64,000 nt of DNA from Filomicrobium sp. Its GTDB lineage: Bacteria; Pseudomonadota; Alphaproteobacteria; Rhizobiales; Hyphomicrobiaceae. Within the stretch, counting starts at the first letter, position 1, and each line of letters opens with the position of its first letter. The notes under the pieces are model-generated. The model was not told the origin of the DNA, did not search any database, and saw only the letters and a list, made by a program, of their open reading frames with translations. The stretch spans positions 2,822,501 through 2,886,500 of the forward strand of contig CP051234.1 of NCBI GenBank assembly GCA_017792465.1, read 5' to 3'. A program made the position numbers and the translations under genes. This document shows positions 55,839 through 64,000 of this stretch, piece after piece.

Positions 55839-56750
55839 TTAATTCGTCGCCATCGGCTTTTGAAATTTGCAGCTGCGGCTCAATACGCGGCTGCCGTCGC
55901 TGCCGGGATTGCCGGCGGCAGCAACGTAGCGCTTGCCGCATACATCGACGCGTGGCGGCACTCTGGTTTCCTCGAAGTAGTCGTAGGCGGGCTTGAGCTG
56001 GGTCCAGAACTCCTTCCAGTTTTCGGAATTGGTATCGGCGATGTTGTCGTCAGTCATGCGGAAGGGAAACACCTGCACCTGGAAGCGCTGCTGGCCGGAG
56101 CTGAGTGACGCGGTGATGATCTTCCAGATCTCGTCGATGACGTCGTTTGTCATGGCATAACATCCGATCGACGAGCAGCCGCCGTGGACCATGAGATAGT
56201 TGCCGGTTCTGGAATGCGAACGGTCGAAGGTATTGGGATATCCCAGATTGAACGAGCGGTGCCAGCGGCTCGCCGGATTGAGCTGGCTTTTGGCGACCGT
56301 GTAGATGCCTTCAGGGGCCTGCCGGTCGCCTTGCTGCTGTTTGGGGCCGAGGCGACCTGAAAAGCGGCAAATGGGGTAGCTGGCGAAGCGCTCGAAGCGG
56401 TCGCCCTTCTTGAGCCAGACTTCGAGCAGGAACTCGCGCTTGAAGATGCGGATGAAGACCGGGGCGCCGAGTTTCAGGCCGGCGGTTTGTAGCCGGGCAT
56501 CGAGGTTATCGAGTTCCGGGGTGCCGGGGAGACGCCAGCCGAGGTTCCAATAGGCGAGCCGCCAGCTGCGCTGCAGCCCGATTGCGCGGATGTCGGAATT
56601 GGAAATGAGTCCGGCGAGGCGTTCACCCAAATAGGCGCTCAGCCGCGGTTCGAGCATGGCTGCACCGCCGACCAGGGCGCAGGCCGCGAGCAGCAGAAAC
56701 CCGGTTCGCAAAGCTTCGATCAGCTGCGTTATCCAAGGCGTGCTGGCCAT
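55839..56750 (-). CDS. YafK-like L,D-transpeptidase family protein 2
   Basis: A 303-aa paralogue. VFIRIFKREFLLEVWLKKG, YPICRFSGRLGPKQQQGDRQAPEGIY and VHGGCSSIGCYAMT (His189, catalytic Cys197) match its neighbours. The N-terminus has a hydrophobic segment containing LAAC (21-24), either a lipobox or a plain signal anchor. It has a shorter C-terminus than copy 1, ending in a Cys-containing region (VDVCGKRYV). The 240-bp gap to copy 1 suggests separate transcription. Confidence 0.88.
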   Translation of the reverse strand: MASTPWITQLIEALRTGFLLLAACALVGGAAMLEPRLSAYLGERLAGLISNSDIRAIGLQRSWRLAYWNLGWRLPGTPELDNLDARLQTAGLKLGAPVFIRIFKREFLLEVWLKKGDRFERFASYPICRFSGRLGPKQQQGDRQAPEGIYTVAKSQLNPASRWHRSFNLGYPNTFDRSHSRTGNYLMVHGGCSSIGCYAMTNDVIDEIWKIITASLSSGQQRFQVQVFPFRMTDDNIADTNSENWKEFWTQLKPAYDYFEETRVPPRVDVCGKRYVAAAGNPGSDGSRVLSRSCKFQKPMATN

Positions 56751-56931
56751 CTTGTCTCCTGCGCGCGGTGAAAATTTGTGTCTGCAGCAAATGAACCGGT
56801 GAACGCGTCAGGTTTTAGGCATGGGACGCAATCCGCTTGCTTTGGTCCGGCATCGCCTGCCGGCGCCAGGGGAATATTGCGCGCTTGACGACTGATCCCG
56901 GAGGATGCGCTGCGCCGGCTAGCCTAGGCGA

Positions 56932-57930
56932 TCAATTGAAGCCCAGAGCCGAAAGCGGGTTTGAGGTGAAGGTCGAGGACCGTCTTGGTGAGGTGTTCCG
57001 AGACGACATGCCGACGCCATATGGGACCAGGGTTGGCATGCCGTTGTGGGCAACGGTCCGCATTTTCGGGCCGGCAGCCTTGATTTCCTGGAACGCAATT
57101 TGCTCGTCGGTCGGGCGTGGAACGAACGGCTCGATCTGCGGATGCATGAAGCGCGGGCAGCGGCCGATGGGGTTCAGTTTGCTTCTTGATGGCCAAGCGA
57201 CGTTGACGATGTAGCGGCTTTCGCAAACGGCCACGTTGGGCGGGATGCGATGCTCTTCAAAGTGGTCGTAGCCGGTCTTGAGCGTCTTCCAGAAGCGGTA
57301 CCATTTGTTCTTGCGATGACGCTCCATGTTGGCGGCGGTCATGCGGAACGGGAAGGCGTGGACCTGGAACTGTTCCTGGCCACCGCGGAAGGCTTCGCGG
57401 GCCAGCGCATAGATCTCTTCGATCAAGGCGTCGGTCATGGCATAGCAGCCGGCTGAACGGCATTTGCCGTGCACCATCAAGAAGTTACCGGTTCTGCGGT
57501 GAGCCTTGTCGTAGGCGTTCGGATAACCCAGGTTGAACGAGACGTGGAAGCTCGAATTCGGGTTCATCTGATATTTCTTGATCGAGTAGAACCCTTCAGG
57601 GGCCTGCTTATCGCCCTGCTGGAGCTTGGGTCCCAATTCACCCGACCAATTGCAGATGGGGTATGTCTTGAAGTGGTAGAAACGGCCGTCGTCGCGCGCT
57701 TTCCAGACTTCGAGTTCGGATTCTTCCTTGAAGATCCGCACGAAGATCGGCGCGCCGGTCTGCATGCCTTTGCGACCGAGCAGCATCAGCGTTTCCTTGG
57801 ATAACGGTTGTTCTGCCGGCGATAGCTGAGGCGCGCCGGCGCACGCCGCCAAGAGCAGCGTTGAAGCCAGGACGAGCGCCAAAGCGCGCAAGCCAGACAG
57901 GTTATGATGACCCGTATGGACGAAACTCAT
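56932..57930 (-). CDS. YafK-like L,D-transpeptidase lipoprotein 3
   Basis: A 332-aa predicted lipoprotein (LLLAAC, Cys30). The catalytic region is VHGKCRSAGCYAMT with His154 and Cys162, and the preceding VRIFKEESELEVWKARD and YPICNWSGELGPKLQQGDKQAPEGFY match the other two. After the catalytic domain a tail of about 90 residues (IPPNVAVCESRYIV then PHARP/QIEPFVPRP-type sequence) lacks a known domain. Three linked copies in a row are unusual. Confidence 0.9.
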   Translation of the reverse strand: MSFVHTGHHNLSGLRALALVLASTLLLAACAGAPQLSPAEQPLSKETLMLLGRKGMQTGAPIFVRIFKEESELEVWKARDDGRFYHFKTYPICNWSGELGPKLQQGDKQAPEGFYSIKKYQMNPNSSFHVSFNLGYPNAYDKAHRRTGNFLMVHGKCRSAGCYAMTDALIEEIYALAREAFRGGQEQFQVHAFPFRMTAANMERHRKNKWYRFWKTLKTGYDHFEEHRIPPNVAVCESRYIVNVAWPSRSKLNPIGRCPRFMHPQIEPFVPRPTDEQIAFQEIKAAGPKMRTVAHNGMPTLVPYGVGMSSRNTSPRRSSTFTSNPLSALGFN

Positions 57931-58242
57931 ACCGTAGTGCCCCTTACGAACTCCAAAGACAATTGCTGCGGGTTCGTTAACGTCAAGTTAACACATCCCT
58001 CAGGAATTGCGATGGCCCGATTCGTCACTTTTATCCCTGAGTCGCAGGGTGTCAGGCAAATGCGGCGTTGTCGCGGCACCGTACGCTGGAGGATTTGCTC
58101 CAACGCGTTGAAACGATTGGTGAAATAAAACTCACGGGAAGGCGGGTGAGCGCTCTCGGCAGGGGACCGGGAGCCGCTTCCGATGCACAAAGATTATGCA
58201 GGTCGGCTAGGGCAGGGTTGGTTCGGGCCGGCTTGTCTTGGC

Positions 58243-59250
58243 TTAGAGGCTGCGGCCCATCTGCAGGAAGCGGTCGTGACGCTGGTGGCGGATGCGTTCG
58301 GGCGACAGGTCGTCGAATTCCGATAGGGCCAATGCGACCGCGGTTCCCAGAGCATCGATGGTGGTGTTGGCGTCGCGGTGGGCGCCGCCGATGGGTTCGG
58401 TGATGATGCCGTCGATGACGCCGAGTTCCTGGAGGTCCTGAGCGGTGATTTTCATCGCCGTTGCGGCTTCTTCCTTTTTGTTGGAATCGCGCCAGATGAT
58501 GGAGGCCGCGCCTTCGGGCGAAATCACCGAATAGATGGAATGTTCCAGCATCAGGATGCGGTTGGCGGTGGCGATGGCAACCGCGCCGCCAGACCCGCCT
58601 TCTCCGATAATGACGGCGATGATCGGCACGCCGATCTTGAGGCAGCAGTCGGTCGAGCGGGCGATGGCTTCGGCCTGGCCGCGCTCTTCGGCGTCGATGC
58701 CGGGGTAGGCGCCGGCGGTATCGACGAGGGTGACGACAGGAAGCGAAAAGCGGTCGGCCATTTCCATCAGGCGCACGGCTTTGCGGTAGCCCTCTGGCAT
58801 CGCCATACCGAAGTTGTGCTTGAGGCGGCTTTGGGTATCGGAGCCTTTTTCATGTCCAATGACCATGACCGGGCGGCCGCGAAACGTCGCCGGTCCGCCG
58901 ACGATGGCGTTGTCTTCGGCGAAATAGCGGTCGCCGGCGAGCGGCGTGAAGTCCTTGAAGAGGCGGTCGATATAGTCGAGGCAATGTGGGCGCTCGGGAT
59001 GGCGGGCGACCTGGGTCTTCTGCCACGGCGTCAACTTGGCGTAGGTTTCGGCGAGCGATGAGCGGGCCTTTTCCTCAAGCCGCTTGATCTCTTCTGAGAG
59101 GCTTTTTTCGGTATCCTCGTCCATGACAGCGCGAAGCTCGCCGATCTTGGATTCCAATTCCGCGATCGGCTTTTCAAAGTCGAGGTACGTGCGCACGGAG
59201 GTGCGCTGTTCATCAAGCGTGTCGGGTGTAGGCTGGTCGGTGTTCGCCAT
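58243..59250 (-). CDS. accA: Acetyl-CoA carboxylase carboxyltransferase subunit alpha
   Basis: A 335-aa subunit pairing with AccD to make malonyl-CoA. [18 protein letters not shown] is the N-terminal helix, then [19 protein letters not shown], the [21 protein letters not shown] active-site stretch and [23 protein letters not shown] 59250 is used; an ATG six codons upstream is in frame. It is about 15 residues longer than E. coli AccA. accD is not nearby. Confidence 0.96.
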   Translation of the reverse strand: MANTDQPTPDTLDEQRTSVRTYLDFEKPIAELESKIGELRAVMDEDTEKSLSEEIKRLEEKARSSLAETYAKLTPWQKTQVARHPERPHCLDYIDRLFKDFTPLAGDRYFAEDNAIVGGPATFRGRPVMVIGHEKGSDTQSRLKHNFGMAMPEGYRKAVRLMEMADRFSLPVVTLVDTAGAYPGIDAEERGQAEAIARSTDCCLKIGVPIIAVIIGEGGSGGAVAIATANRILMLEHSIYSVISPEGAASIIWRDSNKKEEAATAMKITAQDLQELGVIDGIITEPIGGAHRDANTTIDALGTAVALALSEFDDLSPERIRHQRHDRFLQMGRSL

Positions 59251-59413
59251 ATGCAGGGCGCATCTCATCAGTTGTCGACATTGGGATTTGTTAGAGCGAG
59301 ACCGTGGTCGGGTGTCAAGCGGGGCAAGACCAAAGCGTGAATGTGTCTCGGCGGTGGCGTGAATGACTGGGGGATTGCCGGATTTGAGCCGGCATAGTTA
59401 ACGAGGGGGAGGT

Positions 59414-61414
59414 ATGAGCGCCAAGCTCGGCTATCGCGCCGATATCGACGGATTGCGCGCGGTTTCGGTGATTGCCGTCCTGCTTTTTCACGCCAAGGTG
59501 CCGGGGTTCAGTGGCGGCTATGTCGGCGTTGACGTGTTTTTCGTCATTTCGGGGTTTCTGATCACCTCGTTGCTGCTGAAAGAGCAGCGGGAGGGGCGGA
59601 TTTCGTTTTTCGGATTTTATGAGCGGCGTATCCGGAGATTGCTGCCGGCGGCCTTGCCGGTGCTGATTGCCACGTTCGTGCTCGCCTATTTCTTCTACTT
59701 GCCGAAGGAATTCTCCGAATTCTGCGAGAGCCTGATCGCGTTTTTCTCGTTCAGCTCAAACTTCTATTTTCTCGGCCAAGCTGGGTATTTCGACGCGTCG
59801 TCCGAGACGAAGCCCTTGCTGCACATGTGGTCGCTGTCGATTGAAGAGCAGTATTACCTGTTGCTGCCGGCGATGATTGCGGTGCTCTACGGGCGTACGC
59901 GTAACGCGCTCTTTTATTCGATTGTCGCGCTTCTTTTGATGTCAATCGTGGTGTCGCAATACCATGTCAGCCAGGGTGACAAGGCTTGGGCTTTCTTTGG
60001 TTCGCTCGGTCGTTTTTGGGAATTGCTGATCGGTTCGGTTTGCGCGTTCTTGAACAGGCGCGCCGAGATTGAGCGGGTGCGAACGCATCCTGTTACGACC
60101 GTGATCATACGGGGGGCGGGGCTGTACCTCATTTTGTTTGCGATCTTTGTTTTCAGCCCTGAGTCCCCGTTTCCTGGTTTGCTTGCTCTGGTTCCGACTT
60201 TGGGAGCGGCGCTCGTGATCCTGGCGGGTTGGCGGGCGCAAGAGCCGACGTCGTTCGGACTTGCTTCAAGTCCTACGGTTTACGTCGGGCGGCTGTCCTA
60301 TTCGCTTTATCTTTGGCACTGGCCGGTCATCGTCTTCTCGGGGCTGTACTACCCCGCTTACGATGTCATTCGGTGGGTTGGTGTTTGCGCCGTTTCACTG
60401 ATTCTCAGTGCCGTTTCCTATCACCTTGTCGAGACGCCGTTTCGCAGGCGGCGGGTGCTGGCGGGGCAAAGGCCGATGTATGCGGCGTTCGCGGGCAGTT
60501 TGCTGGTGTTGGTTTCGGCAAGCGCGCTCGTTATCGCGACAAGTGGATTTCCGGCGCGGCTTCCAGCAGGTATTGCGAAAATCGAAGCGGACTTCGAAAG
60601 GTATCGGGATACGCAAGAGAATTGCGATACGTCGGACAAGCGGCTGTTTTCTTGCCGGCTCGGGGTGGCGCCCGAGCAAGACGGCGGGCCGGTTGATGTC
60701 GTCGTGGTGGGGGACAGCCATGCTGGCAATTTAGAGAAACTCATCGACTATGCCGGGGTTCGTCATGCCTTCTCGGGGCTGTCGATCTGGCGGGGGAATT
60801 GTCCGCCGCTCTATGAGATTGCCCGCAATGGAAACCGGGCGTGTATCGCGGTGATGAAGGACGCCTTGAAGCGTATCGAGGCCTTGAACCCGAAAGTCGT
60901 GATCCTGAATGCGGTGTGGCCGCTTTACTGGGACGGGCAGATTCCAGGTGAGCTCGACAATCCGCCGGTTTATATGGCGCCGTTCCGCAAGCGGGCGAAG
61001 ACTGCTGAGGAAAGCGCGGCGAACATCGTGAAGGGACTCGGCGCGTTTCTCGACCGACTGGGGAACCGCAAAGTTCTCATCGTATTGCCGGTGCCGCTGC
61101 CATCGGCGCACGTTCCTAACGAGATGAGGCGGCTCGTACTTCTCGGGCTTGATCGCCGGCAGCTCGACATCAATGAGAAGCAGTTCGTCCGTTCGAATGA
61201 AAGACTCGTTGCGGCGTTGGCAAAGGTCGCCGAGGCGCATCACGCTGCGGTTTTCGATCCGCGACCGTCGCTGTGCAAAGACGGAGTTTGCGCCGTTCAG
61301 GACGACGGATATCCGCTTTATCACGACACCAATCACTTGAGCGAGCGTGGCCTGTTCCGGATGGAAGCGGCGTTCGAAAAGAAGCTGATGGAAGTTCTGC
61401 AATCGGCGCAGTGA
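59414..61414 (+). CDS. Acyltransferase 3/SGNH fusion protein (OafA/YrhL type)
   Basis: A 666-aa membrane acyltransferase. The N-terminal ten-helix domain (about 5-360) carries DIDGLRAVSVIAVLLFHA (conserved Arg-His pattern), FFVISGFLIT, ERRIRRLLPA and LLHMWSLSIEEQYY. The C-terminal SGNH-like domain has GDSHAGN (Ser435 nucleophile) and DTNHLSERG (Asp638, His641). Such enzymes O-acetylate surface polysaccharide, lipopolysaccharide or peptidoglycan. There is no polysaccharide cluster next to it. GGGGGAGG precedes the ATG. Convergent with xerD. Confidence 0.92.
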   Translation: MSAKLGYRADIDGLRAVSVIAVLLFHAKVPGFSGGYVGVDVFFVISGFLITSLLLKEQREGRISFFGFYERRIRRLLPAALPVLIATFVLAYFFYLPKEFSEFCESLIAFFSFSSNFYFLGQAGYFDASSETKPLLHMWSLSIEEQYYLLLPAMIAVLYGRTRNALFYSIVALLLMSIVVSQYHVSQGDKAWAFFGSLGRFWELLIGSVCAFLNRRAEIERVRTHPVTTVIIRGAGLYLILFAIFVFSPESPFPGLLALVPTLGAALVILAGWRAQEPTSFGLASSPTVYVGRLSYSLYLWHWPVIVFSGLYYPAYDVIRWVGVCAVSLILSAVSYHLVETPFRRRRVLAGQRPMYAAFAGSLLVLVSASALVIATSGFPARLPAGIAKIEADFERYRDTQENCDTSDKRLFSCRLGVAPEQDGGPVDVVVVGDSHAGNLEKLIDYAGVRHAFSGLSIWRGNCPPLYEIARNGNRACIAVMKDALKRIEALNPKVVILNAVWPLYWDGQIPGELDNPPVYMAPFRKRAKTAEESAANIVKGLGAFLDRLGNRKVLIVLPVPLPSAHVPNEMRRLVLLGLDRRQLDINEKQFVRSNERLVAALAKVAEAHHAAVFDPRPSLCKDGVCAVQDDGYPLYHDTNHLSERGLFRMEAAFEKKLMEVLQSAQ

Positions 61415-61427
61415 AGGCGAGGATCGT

Positions 61428-62384
61428 CTAGCTCTTGCCGGCGAGCGGGTGGTGGTCTTCGACGAGCTTCTTCAGGCGTTCCTGCAGGACGTGGGTGTAG
61501 ATCTCGGTTGTCGAGATGTCGGCATGTCCGAGAAGCTGCTGTACGGCGCGCAGGTCGGCGCCGCGATCGAGCAGGTGGCTGGCGAAGGCGTGGCGCAGGA
61601 CGTGCGGGCTGACACGTTCGGGATCGATGCCGGCCGTTTCGCAAAGTTCTTTCAAGTCCTGGGCGAAGCGCTGACGTGTCAGATGTCCCTGCGCGCTCTT
61701 GGAGGGAAAGAGCCAACGCGTGGCGACTGTTGGGGCGAGGCCGTCTTCGGCGGTTTCGCCGAGGTTCAGATAGTCCTGTAAGGCGCGGCGGGCTGGTGCG
61801 GAGAGCGGGACCATGCGCTCGCGGCCGCCTTTGCCTTTGATGGTCATGAAGCGGTCGTCGCCAGCCAGAATATCGCGCGGGAGGGAGACGAGTTCGCTGA
61901 CGCGCAATCCGGTGGCGTAGAGGATTTCCAGGAGGCAGTAGAAGCGAACGGCGCGGTAGCGTTCGACGCCTGCGGTATTCTTCGCGCGTACGCTGGCGGC
62001 GTCGATCAGGGCGTCGACTTCGGCAACCGACAGCGTCTTGGGAAGTGTGCGGGCTTTCTTCGGGCCGGCAAAGCCGTGGGTCGGGTCTTCGTCGATCATG
62101 TCTTCGGCGAGCAGAAAGCGATAGAGCTGACGCAATGACGAGAGCTTGCGGGCGCGGCTTGAAGGCGACATGCCTTCGTGGGTCAGGTGGCCGAGAAAGC
62201 TGGCGATGGCGTCGGGATCGGCTGCCGTGAGCGATTGTTTGCGGGCACGGAAGAAAGCGGAGGATTGTTCGAGGTCGCGGCGGTAAGCGGCGAGCGTGTT
62301 TTCGGCCGCACCGCGCTCGGCAGCGAGCATGTCGAGGAACAGGTCGATGGCCTGATGGTCTGAATGGGCGACGTTATCTGACAT
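61428..62384 (-). CDS. xerD: Site-specific tyrosine recombinase XerD
   Basis: A 318-aa recombinase that resolves chromosome dimers at dif with XerC. All catalytic residues are present: Arg161 (ATGLRVSEL), Lys185 (KGKGGRERMV), His261 and Arg264 (HVLRHAFASHLL), His287 (LGHADIS) and Tyr296 (EIYTHV). The N-terminal core-binding domain is at 8-105. ATG 62384 has AAAGG upstream. In typical cells FtsK gamma activates XerD; the FtsK in this window lacks that domain. Confidence 0.95.
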   Translation of the reverse strand: MSDNVAHSDHQAIDLFLDMLAAERGAAENTLAAYRRDLEQSSAFFRARKQSLTAADPDAIASFLGHLTHEGMSPSSRARKLSSLRQLYRFLLAEDMIDEDPTHGFAGPKKARTLPKTLSVAEVDALIDAASVRAKNTAGVERYRAVRFYCLLEILYATGLRVSELVSLPRDILAGDDRFMTIKGKGGRERMVPLSAPARRALQDYLNLGETAEDGLAPTVATRWLFPSKSAQGHLTRQRFAQDLKELCETAGIDPERVSPHVLRHAFASHLLDRGADLRAVQQLLGHADISTTEIYTHVLQERLKKLVEDHHPLAGKS

Positions 62385-62469
62385 GCGTTGGCCTTTGGCG
62401 AAGTCCTCGTTTGGCGAACGCAACTCGCGGATCATTCAGATGCAGGAGCGCATCAACGGCTGTGGCCAC

Positions 62470-64000
62470 TTAGCCCTGAACTGCGCGGGGCCAGGTTTCA
62501 AAGAGGGCTTCGAAACCGATGCGGCGGGCTTCCTTTTCCATTCCTAAACGCTTCAGGGCGCGGATCGTATCGCCGAGCGCAATGATGTGTGCGCCGCGCG
62601 GACCGTTCGGCCCGATGGCGTCGAGGACCAGTATGCTCGCCCAGGCAGAATCGCCTGATTTGGCCGCTTCCTGCAACTGAGAAAGGACGCCTGTTGCGGG
62701 AAGATGCCCGTTCGAGGGTTGAGGCGTGCGGCTTGCCGCCTCCCAAAGTGGGATCGGAACCTGGTAGTCGAGGGCGTCGAGCACGGTTGCCAGACGGTGC
62801 AGGTCGTCGGGCTGGAAGTTGCCGCGCAGCGCCATTTGCTCAACCGACGCCAGGCCGTCGCCGCGACGGGCCGAGCGCGATGGGTCGGCGATGTCAATCA
62901 AGGCTTGCCAATGGTCGAGGGCATGGGGGCCGCGCGGGTCGGAGCCTTCGGCGAGGCGAACCCAATTGCGGGCGCGGTTCTGATCACCGGCGGCGAGTAG
63001 CGATTCGATTGCGGTTTCGGCGAACCAGCCAACTTCCGGAACTGGCGCCAGGGTGGAAATGGGTTCCGCCATCAATTGCAGGGCTGTGAAGTACAATCCG
63101 GCCGTAGTGCTCTTGTCGAGGAATTCACGGATGAGGCGGACCTTCTGCAACGGGGTCTGCTGGCGCACGGCCGCCATATAGAGGTTGGCGCGATGCAGGG
63201 CCGGGGACGGCGAAGCGCTTTTGGCGCCGGACTGCATGCTTTCGAGATTGGTGCCTGCGGCAGGCGCTTTGGAATAGATTTTTGCCAGCGCATCCGCAGA
63301 GATCAAAAGCTCGGCGGCGGCGCGTTCGGCGGCGATGATCTGCGCGGCTGGCGGCAGGTTGTTGTCCTGCGCCATGGCGACCTGCAGTGCCGCAGAGCTT
63401 TTCGCTTCCACAAGCCGTTCCGGGTCGGCGCCAGACTTCAAGAGAAGGCGATAGCTAGGGGCGGAGAGTTCCAGGCCGGACGGGATGCGCGGTTTCGAGC
63501 CTTGGGCGGCGGCTTCGAGTGCTGCGATGGCGGCGGGCGGAAAGCCACCCTTGTCGCGCGCGACGTCGGCGGCCAGGCGAATGGCGGCGGCGTTTTGTTG
63601 ATGATCGGCGCAGTAGCCCGACAGGAGAATGGCGAGGTCCTTGTCTTTGGTGGGCAGTTTGTCGGAGGCGGCGACGATGTCGCGGGCTTCGGCGCAGGCG
63701 TCATCGGGGCGGTTCAATGCGGCGCGGGCGATTGCCCGGCGGAGTGCGAAGCCGGCCCAGTCGGCGGAGTTCTGGTCGAGTCCGTCGGGGATCTGGAAGT
63801 TTGCTGCTGCATTGGGGAAGCCAAGGCGCAACATGGCGTCGAGCCTGGTTGCCTCGTAGCGGATCGCGGCTTGCGAGGGCGCTGCGCCGGCTTGCAGCGC
63901 ATGGGCCAGAAGGGCTCGCAGAGTTTCAGATTTCGGAGAGGCCGTGATGTCCTTCAGCAGAGGAGTGGCTTTTTCCGCGTTGATTGTCCCGACGGATTGG
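62470..64000 (-). CDS. Hypothetical repeat-like protein, 5' end outside the window
   Basis: At least 509 residues; the reading frame stays open to the right edge, so the start codon lies beyond 64000 (an ATG at 63834 is internal). Alternating short helices rich in Ala/Leu (AIARAALNRPDDACAEARD, NLYMAAVRQQTPLQKVRLIRE, SLLAAGDQNRARNWVRLAEG) suggest a tetratricopeptide-like solenoid. No enzyme motif. It is encoded just upstream of xerD (85 bp), same strand. Function unknown. Confidence 0.8.
   Translation of the reverse strand, partial: QSVGTINAEKATPLLKDITASPKSETLRALLAHALQAGAAPSQAAIRYEATRLDAMLRLGFPNAAANFQIPDGLDQNSADWAGFALRRAIARAALNRPDDACAEARDIVAASDKLPTKDKDLAILLSGYCADHQQNAAAIRLAADVARDKGGFPPAAIAALEAAAQGSKPRIPSGLELSAPSYRLLLKSGADPERLVEAKSSAALQVAMAQDNNLPPAAQIIAAERAAAELLISADALAKIYSKAPAAGTNLESMQSGAKSASPSPALHRANLYMAAVRQQTPLQKVRLIREFLDKSTTAGLYFTALQLMAEPISTLAPVPEVGWFAETAIESLLAAGDQNRARNWVRLAEGSDPRGPHALDHWQALIDIADPSRSARRGDGLASVEQMALRGNFQPDDLHRLATVLDALDYQVPIPLWEAASRTPQPSNGHLPATGVLSQLQEAAKSGDSAWASILVLDAIGPNGPRGAHIIALGDTIRALKRLGMEKEARRIGFEALFETWPRAVQG

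Noticed and set aside
61428-62384. Integrase of a mobile element
   Set aside because: Length, motifs and lack of flanking attachment repeats or cargo fit chromosomal XerD.

Overview
The window is a gene-dense, GC-rich, core-chromosomal segment of an alphaproteobacterium. The most likely affiliation is Hyphomicrobiales, perhaps Hyphomicrobium-like. That placement rests on the aminotransferase-ftsK-lolA block, a phasin, a DUF1178 protein, YafK-type L,D-transpeptidases and a stand-alone RyR-domain protein. It is inference from gene content, not a database match. No rRNA, tRNA, CRISPR array, transposase or prophage gene was recognised.

Layout, left to right. At 1-6.9 kb lie a GIY-YIG-like small protein, a palindromic intergenic repeat, an unknown 305-aa protein, an orphan ammonium transporter, a chemoreceptor with a C-terminal PilZ domain, and a long sparse region with one doubtful small gene. 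At 6.9-12.2 kb are a PLP aminotransferase, a divergent ftsK and lolA. At 12.2-16.5 kb are a possible small RNA, an effector-type cNMP-domain protein, a TauE/SafE permease, an orphan ferric-binding protein and rlpA. At 16.7-26 kb are rpsP and ffh (with a hairpin array in front of ffh), a GST, a four-EF-hand lipoprotein beside a PQQ-type sugar dehydrogenase, a methyltransferase, and the overlapping dapF-mtaB-ftsY operon.

At 26-43.7 kb are two consecutive yciB genes, marR and tetR regulators, asd, leuB, exported DsrE and M23 proteins, typA, gpmA, dapB, ppa, a GNAT enzyme, a phasin, a PIF1-like helicase, an RyR protein and DUF1178. At 43.7-50.9 kb are a nitrilase, a glutaredoxin, comF, a methyltransferase, mutT, tpm, argJ and a parvulin. 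At 51.3-64 kb are secA, three tandem YafK-like L,D-transpeptidases, accA, an OafA-type acyltransferase, xerD and a truncated unknown gene running off the right edge.

Functional themes. Protein export is represented by ffh, ftsY, secA, lolA and a parvulin. Diaminopimelate/lysine supply by asd, dapB, dapF and the aminotransferase. Envelope and division by ftsK, yciB x2, rlpA, an M23 peptidase, three L,D-transpeptidases and xerD. Amino-acid synthesis by leuB and argJ.

The points most worth a second look are the FtsK homologue without a gamma domain and with an Asp-Asp Walker B, the three-gene L,D-transpeptidase array, the EF-hand lipoprotein with lanmodulin-like loop spacing, the hairpin array in the ffh leader, the yciB pair, and two intergenic segments that could encode small RNAs. 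Nothing here is a clear undescribed multi-gene system. The window is mostly housekeeping, with local oddities.
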